From Amycolatopsis sp. A133 (GTDB lineage Bacteria > Actinomycetota > Actinomycetes > Mycobacteriales > Pseudonocardiaceae): a stretch of 64,000 nucleotides of DNA. The stretch lies in NCBI RefSeq assembly GCF_031082405.1, contig NZ_JAVHJU010000025.1, positions 186,001 through 250,000 of the forward strand, written 5' to 3'. The notes beneath the pieces are model-generated. The model saw only the letters and a program-made list of their open reading frames with translations, searched no databases and was not told where the DNA came from. Positions within the stretch are counted from its first letter, which is position 1. Each line of letters begins with the position of its first letter. The translations under genes and the position numbers were made by a program. Positions 52,733-61,071 of the stretch are shown here, in pieces.

Positions 52733-53481
52733 CAGACGTGCAGCTCCCCGCTCAGGACGGTGACGGCCTGGCCGGCGAGGTGGACGCGGTCGCCGTCCTG
52801 CCGGGTCCGGACGATCCCGCCGCGCTCGGACGCTTGTTCGCCGGTCAGTTCGTCCTTCTGGAGTTTCGCTGACCAGTAGGGCGACAGGAGGCAGTGCGCG
52901 GAGCCGGTGACGGGGTCTTCGTCGATGCCGACGCCGGGGGCGAAGAAGCGGCTGACGTAGTCGTTGTCTTCGGCGGTGACCAGCAGCCGTCCGGTCCAGG
53001 TGTGCTTGAGCTTCCCGAGGTCCGGTTCGAGGGTGCGCACGGTTTCGGCGTCTTTCACGACGGCGAAGAGGTTCTCGACGCCTCGTCCGGTGTATTCGAT
53101 TTCGACACCGGGGAGGATTTCGGACAGGTCGTCGTCGGTGGGCTGCGGCGGGTCGGAGGGGAAATCCAGCTCGACCCAGCCGTTCTCGGCCGTGGCCCGC
53201 AGTTCGCCGCTCTTGGTGGTGTAGGTCTGCGCGCCGCCGAGAACGTGGGTGACGGCGAGGGTGGCGTGCCCGCAGAGGGCAACCTCGACGGCGGGGGTGA
53301 ACCACCGGAGCGACTTGGGGCCTTCGGTGTCAGTGACGACGAAGGCGGTCTCGGCGTGCTTCATTTCGGCGGCGACAGCCTGCATCCAGGCCGCGTCGGC
53401 GGGCTCGTCCAGCAGGACGACCCCGGCGGAGTTCCCGGCGAAGGCCCGATCGGTGAAGGCGTCGACGATGAAGAAGCGCAT
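52732..53481 (-). CDS. PhzF-family isomerase-like protein
   Basis: A 249-residue PhzF/diaminopimelate-epimerase-fold protein: FIVDAFTDRAFAGNSAGVVL, HAETAFV (catalytic Glu region), WFTPAVEVALCGHATLA and GIDEDPVTGSAHCLLSPYW. Despite the name it is not evidence for phenazine synthesis, as no phz genes are near. Confidence 0.93.
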   Translation of the reverse strand: MRFFIVDAFTDRAFAGNSAGVVLLDEPADAAWMQAVAAEMKHAETAFVVTDTEGPKSLRWFTPAVEVALCGHATLAVTHVLGGAQTYTTKSGELRATAENGWVELDFPSDPPQPTDDDLSEILPGVEIEYTGRGVENLFAVVKDAETVRTLEPDLGKLKHTWTGRLLVTAEDNDYVSRFFAPGVGIDEDPVTGSAHCLLSPYWSAKLQKDELTGEQASERGGIVRTRQDGDRVHLAGQAVTVLSGELHV

Positions 53482-53545
53482 GCCACCAATGTAGCTGCGG
53501 CTCCGGTGGCCGATCTTGAACCGGGGGAGATACCCGGGATGTCCC

Positions 53546-54997
53546 CTAGGAAGTCTCCCCGATGGTCGGCCGCACGATCTTCTCGCCGTCCGGACCCCGT
53601 TCGGGCTTCAGATCGAAGACATCTTCATCAACGGCGTACTTGTTCTTGTGCTCTTTGTCGTCATCTTTCTTTTTCCCGGCCCCAGCGGGAGCGGCGGCTG
53701 CGTTGGCACTTTTGCCTTTCGCCGCGGCGGCCGCGGTCGCGCCGCGTTCGAGCCGTTCGCCTGATTTGCTGCCGGTTTTGCCGCCTTCGGCGGGAGTTTC
53801 CTTGGGCGCGGCGCCGGCACTGCCGGACACCCGCGACCCGGCGAACCCGGTCCCGGCCCGCCCGGAGCCGATGCCTTTGCCACGGGTGGTGTCGCCGCCG
53901 CCGGAGGTGCCGCCGGTGGTGGTGGTCCCGGGAATGGCGAGCCCGTCCGGGGTCATGCGGCCGAAGGAGGTGGCGGCGGGGGTGGCGCGGAAGTTGGTGT
54001 TGCCGGTGAAGGTGCCGGTGCCGCTGGTCGTGCCCGGGGGGACGTAGTTGGGTGTTCCTGGTCCTGGAGTGGCTCCTGCTCCGCCCGGTCCGCCTGGTCC
54101 GCCCGGGATGTAGGTGCCGCTGGTGCCGCCGGGGCCGGTTGCCGTCCCGCCGAGGGTGGGGGTGCCGGTGAAGCCGGTGCTGCCGGTGCCGGTGCCGTGG
54201 AAGCCGGAGGCGGAGGTGGAGTCGCCTTGCCCGAGCTGGGGTGGCGGGGTGTAGGTGGGCTGGGTGCTGGCGGTCTCGTGGTAGGTGGAGTCGAGGTTCT
54301 GGAGGACTTGCACGGCCTGCTGGTGCGCGGCATCGGCCTGCTGCTGCTTGGCGGCAACGTTGTTCATGGTCTGCGTCGCACCGACGATGTCACCCGACTG
54401 GTACTGCGTGGTGGCCTTGGTGATCTCGGCTTGCTGGTTGAACCCGGTGGGTTCAGGCATGTTCTTCTGCGCATAGTCAGCGGCGGCCGCCTGCTGGGAG
54501 TAGCGGTTCGAGCTGAGCTGGGCGGCGTTCGCGGTGTCACCCGTGTAGGTGGCGGTGCTTTGGAAGAAGCTGTGCGCCTGGGCGGCTCCGGAGCCTTGCC
54601 ACTGGATCTCGCTCGAGTTGACGGCGTCGTTCGCCGCGTTGGAGACGTCGGCGAGCCAGTTGCCGATCCGGTTGGCGAGCCGTCCCCGGTCGTCGAGGTC
54701 CTTCGGGTCCATGTTGCTGTGGACCATGTTGTAAAGGTCCTCGTGCGTGCTGGCCGGGTAGTTCTGGGCCGGGGCCGGCGCGTCGCCACGGGTGGACTGG
54801 TGGTGCAGGAGCGCCTTGCCCTGCTCGACCGAGTACTGCGCGGCCTGGTTCTCGGTTTGGGGTGTGACGCCGTCGCGGGCGTCACCTTGGTCCTCGGCTC
54901 CGAAACGGTGAACGTTCTGCTGGAGTTTCTGCTGCGTATCGGCGTAGAAGTCGCCTTCGTACTGCCGGTGTTCCGCGTGCTCTCGGGCCATCGTCAC
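53546..54997 (-). CDS. PPE-like/ESX-substrate-type protein with a Gly/Thr/Pro-rich tail
   Basis: A 483-residue protein. Residues about 85-235 form a long helical PPE-like domain (IGNWLADVSNAANDAVNSSE, WQGSGAAQAHSFF), followed by a low-complexity region rich in Gly, Thr, Pro and Ser (about 250-440) and a charged C-terminus (KKKDDDKEHKNKY). The WxG-like WQGSGAAQA turn and helical pairing suit a type VII secretion substrate. GTG at 54995-54997 overlaps the upstream stop. Likely chaperone partner is the EspG-like protein at 56189. Confidence 0.75.
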   Translation of the reverse strand: MTMAREHAEHRQYEGDFYADTQQKLQQNVHRFGAEDQGDARDGVTPQTENQAAQYSVEQGKALLHHQSTRGDAPAPAQNYPASTHEDLYNMVHSNMDPKDLDDRGRLANRIGNWLADVSNAANDAVNSSEIQWQGSGAAQAHSFFQSTATYTGDTANAAQLSSNRYSQQAAAADYAQKNMPEPTGFNQQAEITKATTQYQSGDIVGATQTMNNVAAKQQQADAAHQQAVQVLQNLDSTYHETASTQPTYTPPPQLGQGDSTSASGFHGTGTGSTGFTGTPTLGGTATGPGGTSGTYIPGGPGGPGGAGATPGPGTPNYVPPGTTSGTGTFTGNTNFRATPAATSFGRMTPDGLAIPGTTTTGGTSGGGDTTRGKGIGSGRAGTGFAGSRVSGSAGAAPKETPAEGGKTGSKSGERLERGATAAAAAKGKSANAAAAPAGAGKKKDDDKEHKNKYAVDEDVFDLKPERGPDGEKIVRPTIGETS

Positions 54998-55479
54998 TCG
55001 CTCCCGCGCAGCTTGGCGAAGGTCTGGGTGTGGGCGTCCTCGGTTTCGCGATAGTTCCTACGAGCGATCGCCAAAGCCTCTTTGACCTGCTGGAAGCCTT
55101 GGATGAGCAGCTCCAGGTTCGGGACGAGGGACTGCTCGTCGCCCGCCGCGACCTTCACGTTGAACTGGGCTACCTGCTCGGCGTAGTCGCTGGCTCCCAT
55201 CCGAGGTTTCCAGGCCAGGACTTCCAGCTCGTACTCAATGCCACGATAACCGTCGATGAATTCGTCGCAAACCTTCGTGTATTTGTCGAGCCCGGCCTGG
55301 TTGATGGCGAATCCGCCGTTCAGCGCCAGGTTTTTCAGCCCTTCGGCACCTTCGTTGAGGCGCTTCGCCCCCGCCGGGTCGACCGGGGTGTTGAGGAGGC
55401 CGGAAAGGAAGTTCGAGCCTGCGTCACCCGAGGCCGGTGCGGCGATCGGCTGGTCACTGAAACTCGCGTCCGAACTCAC
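54994..55479 (-). CDS. WXG-like helical protein, ESX-associated
   Basis: A 161-residue protein, mostly helical after residue 35. Its features (LNEGAEGLKNLALNGGFAIN, LIQGFQQVKEALAIARRNYR) resemble the small helical partner genes placed beside PPE-like genes in Pseudonocardiales. No WxG motif is clear. It is translationally coupled to the PPE-like gene (GTGA overlap). Confidence 0.65.
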   Translation of the reverse strand: MSSDASFSDQPIAAPASGDAGSNFLSGLLNTPVDPAGAKRLNEGAEGLKNLALNGGFAINQAGLDKYTKVCDEFIDGYRGIEYELEVLAWKPRMGASDYAEQVAQFNVKVAAGDEQSLVPNLELLIQGFQQVKEALAIARRNYRETEDAHTQTFAKLRGSE

Positions 55480-55593
55480 GTCGGGTTCCCCTCCCGTCGA
55501 ACAACACTCTGGGTGCCCAGGACCTACTGTAGTAGTGACCGGAGGTCAGCGGCAGAGGCGACAGCCGGACGTATGTCACTCCGTGGGCGAGGC

Positions 55594-56142
55594 TCAGGTG
55601 TTGGGCGGGAGCAGTTTCTCGACCTTGACCGCGATGGCGGTGACCCGGTCGCAAGCCTGTTCGGTCGTGTCGTTGCCGGAAAGAGAGACGAGCGCCCGCG
55701 AATTCGGCTTGACCTCGATGGAGATGGTGCACTGACCGGCGGCGCCGATCGATCCGCGTTCGATGATCGCGTTTCGGGCACCGACATGGCCGCGCGAAGC
55801 CTTCGACGGGTCCGGAATGCCTTGGTCGTAACCGGTGTTGTCCTGCAGCGCCACGCCGACGTTGGCGTCGCCAGGTTTGTTCGAGGCACAGCTGCGTTCC
55901 CTGTCCACGGTGCCCGGGGATGCCGCTGGGAACCCTTCGCTCGCCATCACCTGGTTGATGATCGTGCAGGGGCTCAGACCCTCGAACGGATTGTCGCTTG
56001 AACCGCCGGTAGCCGTTGCTGAAGGGCTGGAGCTGGGTGTATCCGCCGCTTGGGGAGTGCCCTCCACCTTGCTGTCGCAGGCGCTCAGCGCGAGCGCGGC
56101 CGAAACGAGGACGGTGGCGCGAAGGCGAACTGCTCGGGTCAC
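55594..56142 (-). CDS. DUF3558 lipoprotein
   Basis: A 182-residue lipoprotein with signal peptide and lipobox LSAC (Cys22). A Ser/Thr-rich spacer leads to the DUF3558 domain (about 52-182: NPFEGLSPCTIINQVMASEG, RERSCASN, CDRVTAIAVKVEKLLP). DUF3558 lipoproteins commonly accompany ESX-associated gene groups in Actinobacteria. Confidence 0.85.
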   Translation of the reverse strand: MTRAVRLRATVLVSAALALSACDSKVEGTPQAADTPSSSPSATATGGSSDNPFEGLSPCTIINQVMASEGFPAASPGTVDRERSCASNKPGDANVGVALQDNTGYDQGIPDPSKASRGHVGARNAIIERGSIGAAGQCTISIEVKPNSRALVSLSGNDTTEQACDRVTAIAVKVEKLLPPNT

Positions 56143-56188
56143 AACCTGAACACTACGGGTAAGCCGCGCCGGATCGCGAGGATGCTGC

Positions 56189-56902
56189 TCACCGCTGAGT
56201 CGTCTCCGCGATGCGCTCGTGCAACCACCCTCTCAGGTGACCGCCGTCCGAGGGGACGAACTTCATCCGGGACTCGCCGCCGGGCAGGGGCTCTGTGAAC
56301 GTCAAGTACCTTCCCCCGTCCGTGTCCACGAACGTCACCGTGCCTGCTGGGCGGAGGCTGCCCTGGCCGGCTCGGGTCGACAGCTCGAACGTTCCGTGCC
56401 GGTGGGGGGCCCACTGGGCGTACGGCTGCAACGCTTCGGTCTCCGGCTTCCGGGTCGGGCCCTGGGTCAGCGTCACCGGAGCCACCGGCAGCGGTGCGTA
56501 GCGGGGGAGGATGCCGACCAGGGAATCGACCAGGTGGTCCGGGCGGATCTGCACGAAGCTGATCGCGTCCGGGATCAGCTCCGAGTAGACGCCCAAGCCG
56601 TGGCCGATGGTGGCTCGGTAGAACACCTGCCGCCCGTCGGCCACCTCCGCCGCACGGACGATGATCAGCACCTCCGGCTGGGTCCACGCCCGGAGCGTCT
56701 GCTCCACCTCGATGTCCAGCTTCTCCGGCCCCGCCAGCCCGCGCGCCCTCATCGAGTCCCACGCCTCCGCCATGATGCGGTCGTGTTCCTCCAGCGTGTG
56801 GCCCGGGCTGCGGATCTCGAACGGGTGCCAGTGCGCCGGGAGGCCCGTGCGCCGGATCGCGGCGGCGATCTCCGTCAAGCCCAGCGAGAATTCCTCCGGC
56901 AC
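56189..56902 (-). CDS. EspG-family ESX secretion-associated protein
   Basis: A 237-residue EspG-like protein: FEIRSPGHTLEEHDRIMAEA, LDIEVEQTLRAWTQPEVLII, FVQIRPDHLVDSLVGILPRY and DTDGGRYLTFTEPLPGGESR. EspG proteins are cytosolic chaperones that bind PE-PPE substrates. GTG at 56900-56902. It heads the four-gene ESX-associated module, with no EccC, EccD or MycP genes nearby. Confidence 0.87.
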   Translation of the reverse strand: MPEEFSLGLTEIAAAIRRTGLPAHWHPFEIRSPGHTLEEHDRIMAEAWDSMRARGLAGPEKLDIEVEQTLRAWTQPEVLIIVRAAEVADGRQVFYRATIGHGLGVYSELIPDAISFVQIRPDHLVDSLVGILPRYAPLPVAPVTLTQGPTRKPETEALQPYAQWAPHRHGTFELSTRAGQGSLRPAGTVTFVDTDGGRYLTFTEPLPGGESRMKFVPSDGGHLRGWLHERIAETTQR

Positions 56903-56924
56903 GTCCCGAGCGTAGCGGAACTCC

Positions 56925-58109
56925 TCAGATGTCGAGCTGCCTCACACCCGTCTCGGGCAACGCCACCCGGCCGGCCGTCGCCCGTCCGCGGAGGCGGACG
57001 ATCTCGTGCGGCTGCAAGCCGATCGCCACTCCGAACGCCTCCACGTCCGGGAAGCCGCCCTGCCGCTGCCGCAGCTCCAGCGCCGTTGCCACCCGTGCCG
57101 GCGAAAGGCCCGGCAGATTCGCCAAAGCCGGCCCCGGAGCCGCGTTGACGTCAACCAAGGCCACCGGCGGAACCGGCGGCGGAACCAACGGCGGCGTATA
57201 AGCCTCGATCACGTCGTTCTGCCGCAGATCCCGCGTGCCGAGCCCGACCGTGAACACCCGCGCCCCCGCGGAACTCCGCACCGCGATCCCGTCCCTCGCC
57301 AGCGAAAGCACCGGCAACCCCGATGCGACGACCGTGCTCCGCTCGTTGAACGTCGTCCCGATCGGCCGCAGCACCCGCGTGCGCACGCCCACCGTGAACG
57401 CCGCGCTGCGCCCCTCCGGCACCTCGACCGCCGCCACCACCGAGCCGTTGCCGAGGTCGCTGACGCCGTGCACCACCGCCGTTCCGTCGCGCTGCTCCAC
57501 GAAGTCCGGCGTGGGGAACGCCGTCAGCGCGTCGCCGGCCAACGGCGGTACGTCGCACTGGAAGCCCAGCAACACCGTTCCCGACTGACCCGCCGGCAGT
57601 TCGTCGAGCGGGCCGGCGGGCCCGAACAACCCCAGCACCCGCATCGGCCCGCCACCCCGCGACAACGTGGTCAACGCCCCGGACCGCAGCACGCCCTCCC
57701 GGACGAGCACCTGCGCGCGGAACCCGGTCAGCTCGTCGAACGCCGGCGCGACCACCGAAGCGACACCCTCCTGACGGCTCAGGTCCGGGCCCACGGCGTC
57801 GTCGGTGTACAGCTCCAGCGCGTCGCCCTTGCCGAGGTCGCGGCGCCCCACCGCGACGAACACGTCCTTCAGGAACCCGGCGTCGGTCACCGCCTCGACG
57901 TCGCTGGAAAAGAACTTCTTCCGCACCATGATCCCGAGGCGCAGGTTGTCCTCGACGACGCGGTCGCCCCGGCGGAGCCGCGCGCGGCCACCGCGGACCG
58001 CCCGTCCCGCGCTCACCTGCCCGCCGGGCAGCTCCCCGAGGCCGGGGAGGGTGACCGAGTCGTTGAGCGCCTTGCCGAACTCGATCAGCCCGACCCTGGT
58101 CTCGGTCAC
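56925..58109 (-). CDS. protein with IF-2-like beta barrels and a C-terminal helix-hairpin-helix
   Basis: A 394-residue protein. Two regions (about 25-105 and 215-315) end in GKGDALELY and RQNDVIEAY and resemble the C-terminal translation-factor barrels of IF-2. The last 75 residues form a ComEA-like helix-hairpin-helix (ALVDVNAAPGPALANLPGLS, ARVATALELRQRQGGFPDVE), which usually binds DNA or RNA. GTG at 58107-58109 overlaps the upstream stop codon. It is the last gene of the five-gene operon. Nucleic-acid or ribosome association is inferred. Confidence 0.7.
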   Translation of the reverse strand: MTETRVGLIEFGKALNDSVTLPGLGELPGGQVSAGRAVRGGRARLRRGDRVVEDNLRLGIMVRKKFFSSDVEAVTDAGFLKDVFVAVGRRDLGKGDALELYTDDAVGPDLSRQEGVASVVAPAFDELTGFRAQVLVREGVLRSGALTTLSRGGGPMRVLGLFGPAGPLDELPAGQSGTVLLGFQCDVPPLAGDALTAFPTPDFVEQRDGTAVVHGVSDLGNGSVVAAVEVPEGRSAAFTVGVRTRVLRPIGTTFNERSTVVASGLPVLSLARDGIAVRSSAGARVFTVGLGTRDLRQNDVIEAYTPPLVPPPVPPVALVDVNAAPGPALANLPGLSPARVATALELRQRQGGFPDVEAFGVAIGLQPHEIVRLRGRATAGRVALPETGVRQLDI

Positions 58110-58549
58110 GACGTGGCGGCCAGCGTGACGCTGATCGACTGGTCGGCGTTCACCCGCTCCGACTCGACGCGCAGGCCGGCCTGGGCCGCCCGGTCCTTCA
58201 GCCGGGCCAGCACCGCCCGCTGCACTTCGGCCGCGTAGGCCTCGTCGACCGACAGCACCAGCCGCGCCGCCTCGGCTTCGGTGAGGCCGGGCCCGTCGAC
58301 GTGCGCCACCTGGACGCCCTCGGCGCCGTAGCCGAACGTGATCCGCCGCCCCTCCCACGCGGCGACGACGGACGTGCCGTCGTCGAGGACCTGGGCCCGC
58401 AGCCCGGCGAGCGCGCGGGACAGCAGATCGCGGTGCCGCATCCGCGTCCGGACGGTGACGACACCGGGCTGCGGCTGCGTGTGCGCGGCGATCGTGGCGG
58501 CGTCGAGCTGGGCCAGCGCCTCACTGCGCAGCTTGAGCGTGACACTCAT
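58106..58549 (-). CDS. Ycf35/DUF1257-like protein
   Basis: A 147-residue protein. The C-terminal half (LSVDEAYAAEVQRAVLARLK, DRAAQAGLRVESERVNADQS, ISVTLA) follows the Ycf35/DUF1257 pattern of a Tyr-Ala helix, a GFxV-like strand and an [ED]-DGSI-x-L ending. The N-terminal half is more divergent. Gene context (DUF2997 and Ycf46-like ATPase) supports the assignment. ATG at 58547-58549 with AAGGGG upstream. Confidence 0.6.
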   Translation of the reverse strand: MSVTLKLRSEALAQLDAATIAAHTQPQPGVVTVRTRMRHRDLLSRALAGLRAQVLDDGTSVVAAWEGRRITFGYGAEGVQVAHVDGPGLTEAEAARLVLSVDEAYAAEVQRAVLARLKDRAAQAGLRVESERVNADQSISVTLAATS

Positions 58550-59121
58550 CGGCGATCCCCTTCGAGCAGCGCTTCGAGCACTTCGGTGGTGGCAAAGCCG
58601 TTCAGCTCGATCGCGCCGTCCCGGGCGATCGTGAGCTCCAGGCGGTTCGGGGTGGCGAAGATCGACTCGTCGTAGCGGCCGGTCAGGAAGTGGAACCGCT
58701 GGTTCGCCGAGCCGGCCCACGGCCGCGACGCCTCCGGCCGGTCGGCCAGGAACGGCCCGTCCACCAGCAGATCCGTCGACGCGAGCAGCTTGGACGGCGG
58801 CAGGTCCTCCAGGACGTGCCCGGTGAACGTCATCACCGAAAGCCCGGCCGACCGCACCGCCGAGGCGAACTCACCCAGCGGGGCGGCCTGGTCGAACGGC
58901 TCGCCGCCGAGCAGCGTGACGCCTTCGATGCCCTCGACGGCCAGCACGCGCGCCAGAAGGTCTTGCCACGACAGCGAAAACCCGCCGCGGGTCGTCCACG
59001 TCTGCGGGTTGAAGCAGCCCGGGCAGCGCACCGAACACCCCTGCGTCCACACGGCGCACCGCACGCCGGGGCCCTCGGCGGCGGTGGTCTCGACGATCCG
59101 GTGGAGGTTCAGGAGTTCCAT
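58546..59121 (-). CDS. small radical SAM protein (4Fe-4S single-cluster, NrdG-like)
   Basis: A 191-residue radical SAM protein of the NrdG/PflA-activase-like group. The cluster motif is TQGCSVRCPGCFNPQTW (C29, C33, C36), SAM-binding GGEPFDQ and VMTFTGHVLEDL. Unlike NrdG there is no nrdD nearby. It overlaps DUF2997 by 13 bases and the next gene by four. Probably activates or modifies a partner in this operon. Confidence 0.87.
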   Translation of the reverse strand: MELLNLHRIVETTAAEGPGVRCAVWTQGCSVRCPGCFNPQTWTTRGGFSLSWQDLLARVLAVEGIEGVTLLGGEPFDQAAPLGEFASAVRSAGLSVMTFTGHVLEDLPPSKLLASTDLLVDGPFLADRPEASRPWAGSANQRFHFLTGRYDESIFATPNRLELTIARDGAIELNGFATTEVLEALLEGDRR

Positions 59122-59324
59122 TGCGTCTGCTGCTGCGAAGCGGTGTTTTCCGCGGAAGCCGTCGTGCGCCGGTAGTCCTCGGTGAACTCCGACGTCACGG
59201 TCTCCGCGCCGAGCAGGTCTTCGAGCAGCGGGATGTAGTCGAGGCACTTCGACCCGGTCACGCCGTGCGTTTCGGCGCTGATCGAGCCGTCCTTGCCGAT
59301 GGTCACGGTCACGCGGTGCGTCAT
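59109..59324 (-). CDS. DUF2997 protein
   Basis: A 71-residue protein opening MTHRVTVTIGKDGSISAETH, with GVTGSKCLDYIPLLEDLLGA and TSEFTEDYRR. This follows the DUF2997 pattern (basic start, DGxIxxET-x-G-x-x-GxxC, then E-x-LLG and EYY-like end). The conserved Cys in GSKCLDY is present. Its ATG overlaps the AAA+ gene stop. Confidence 0.85.
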   Translation of the reverse strand: MTHRVTVTIGKDGSISAETHGVTGSKCLDYIPLLEDLLGAETVTSEFTEDYRRTTASAENTASQQQTQWNS

Positions 59325-60943
59325 ACGTCGATCGTCCTCCCGCTCGGTGCCCCCGGAGGCGGCGTGACGGGCGCAGGGGCCTCGACGTCGCCGGAGGTGT
59401 CCGCGGCGGCGACCGCGCGGGTCTCCGCCCAGTTCCGGATGGCCAGGATCTCGTCGGCCTGGGTGACCGACAGCGGCACGGTCGACTTGACCGCGCGCAC
59501 GAGGTCGTCCCGGCGCAGCGGCCGCTTCTCGGCGAACGCGTCGACCAGGCCGGACAGCACCGCCTGTTCGATCTCGGCGCCGCTGTAGCCCGCGCTGATG
59601 TCGGCGAGCTCGGCGAACAGCGCGTCGTCCAGCCGCAGTTCGCTGCCCACGAACGGATCGGTGACGCGCTTGTGCAGGTGGATCCGCCAGATCGCGGCGC
59701 GCTCGGGCGCCGAGGGCAGGTCGACGAAGAAGATCTCGTCGAAGCGGCCCTTGCGCAGGAACTCCGGCGGCAGCGAGCCGACCTGGTTCGCCGTGGCCAT
59801 CACGAACACCGGCGCCGACTTCTCCTGCATCCAGGACAGGAACGTGCCGAACACGCGGCGCGCGGTGCCGCCGTCGCCACCGCCGCCGGCGCCCGCGAGG
59901 CCCTTCTCGATCTCGTCGACCCACAGCACGCAGGGCGCGATGCCTTCGGCGGTGCGGATGACCGTGCGGATGTTCTTCTCGCTGGAGCCGACCAGGCCGG
60001 CGAAGACGCGGCCCAGGTCCAGCCGCAGCAGCGGCAGCCGCCACATGTTCGCGACGCACACCGCGGACAGGCTCTTGCCGCAGCCGGGCACGCCGGTGAG
60101 CAGCAGCCCCTTCGGCGCCGCCAGGTTGTACGCCGACGCGGCGGGCGTCCACGTGCCGGTGCGCTTGGTGAGCCAGCGCTTGAGCCGGTCCAGGCCGCCG
60201 ACGGCGTCGAAGCTCGTCTCCGCCGGCACGATGTCGAGCATCCCGGACCTGCGGACGGCCTGGCGCTTCTCGGCGAGGATCAGCTCGAGGTCGCTGGGGT
60301 CCAGCCCGCCGCCCTCGACCAAGGCCCTGGCGAACGCGTTCTCCGCCTCCGGCAGCGTCAGCCCGCGCGCGGCGGCGACGATCGTGTCGCGGTCGTCCCG
60401 GTCGATGCTGATCCGGACGTTCTGCCGGTGCGCGGCGACCATGCCGTCCAGCAGCTCGCCGATCTGGCGCTGGTCGGGCAGCGGGAAGTCGACGACGGTG
60501 GCGTCGTGCTCCAGCTCCGGCGGGACGGGCAGCGACGGCGACACGAGGATCAGGCTCAGCGGCACCGGCCGGGTCTTGAACGCGGCGGCGAGCTCCCGCA
60601 GCCGGCGCACGACGTCGGGATCGGGCCGGTGCCCGCCCTCGGAAACCAGCGAGGGGTGCAGATCGGCGAAGACGAACACAGCGGGCTCGCCCCAGCCGTG
60701 GATCCGTTCGAGCGCGGCGCCCGCGGCGCGCGTCTCGCTGATCGGCGGCCCGCCGGCGGGGGCCAGCCCGGTGGTTGACGACCAGACGTAGACGCGACGC
60801 GGAGTCCGGAGCCGGTTCTGGTCTTCGGCGACGGCCCGGATCTCCCGCAGCACCCGCTGCTCTTCGTGCGTCTCGACGACCAGCAGCGGGTAGCGCGCCT
60901 GCAGCAGCTGGGTCAGCTCGTCGCGAAACCCCCGGCCGGCCAT
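59321..60943 (-). CDS. Ycf46-like AAA+ ATPase
   Basis: A 540-residue AAA+ ATPase. The N-terminal domain LLQARYPLLVVETHEEQRVL and EHDATVVDFPLPDQRQIGEL is characteristic of the Ycf46 family. AAA+ motifs: Walker A GVPGCGKS (about 283-290), Walker B CVLWVDEIEKG (about 336-346), sensor 1 FVMATANQ and arginine-finger region PPEFLRKGRFDEIFFVDLP. The C-terminal small domain has SAGYSGAEIEQAVLSGL. ATG at 60941-60943 has GAGGGGG upstream. It is the first gene of the overlapping five-gene operon and would drive its mechanical step. Confidence 0.93.
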   Translation of the reverse strand: MAGRGFRDELTQLLQARYPLLVVETHEEQRVLREIRAVAEDQNRLRTPRRVYVWSSTTGLAPAGGPPISETRAAGAALERIHGWGEPAVFVFADLHPSLVSEGGHRPDPDVVRRLRELAAAFKTRPVPLSLILVSPSLPVPPELEHDATVVDFPLPDQRQIGELLDGMVAAHRQNVRISIDRDDRDTIVAAARGLTLPEAENAFARALVEGGGLDPSDLELILAEKRQAVRRSGMLDIVPAETSFDAVGGLDRLKRWLTKRTGTWTPAASAYNLAAPKGLLLTGVPGCGKSLSAVCVANMWRLPLLRLDLGRVFAGLVGSSEKNIRTVIRTAEGIAPCVLWVDEIEKGLAGAGGGGDGGTARRVFGTFLSWMQEKSAPVFVMATANQVGSLPPEFLRKGRFDEIFFVDLPSAPERAAIWRIHLHKRVTDPFVGSELRLDDALFAELADISAGYSGAEIEQAVLSGLVDAFAEKRPLRRDDLVRAVKSTVPLSVTQADEILAIRNWAETRAVAAADTSGDVEAPAPVTPPPGAPSGRTIDV

Positions 60944-61031
60944 CGATCGCCCCCTCGAAGTCCGTCCGGACCTTACCAGCGCCCCGGTCTCGAAACGGCT
61001 CCGAGCGGTCGCCACGAGCGGGTTCGCTTCC

Positions 61032-61037
61032 TAGACT
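61032..61037 (+). promoter_or_regulatory. -10-like TAGACT upstream of the acyl-CoA synthetase gene
   Basis: TAGACT matches TAnnnT, 34 bases before the ATG at 61072. No good -35 is seen. The divergent 128-bp space also serves the Ycf46-like operon. Confidence 0.35.
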
Positions 61038-61071
61038 CGGGACGCCCGACGAAGACGTCCGAGGAGTCACC

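Noticed and set aside
52732..53481. Phenazine biosynthesis locus
   Set aside because: PhzF-family proteins are common outside phenazine clusters, and no other phz gene is present.
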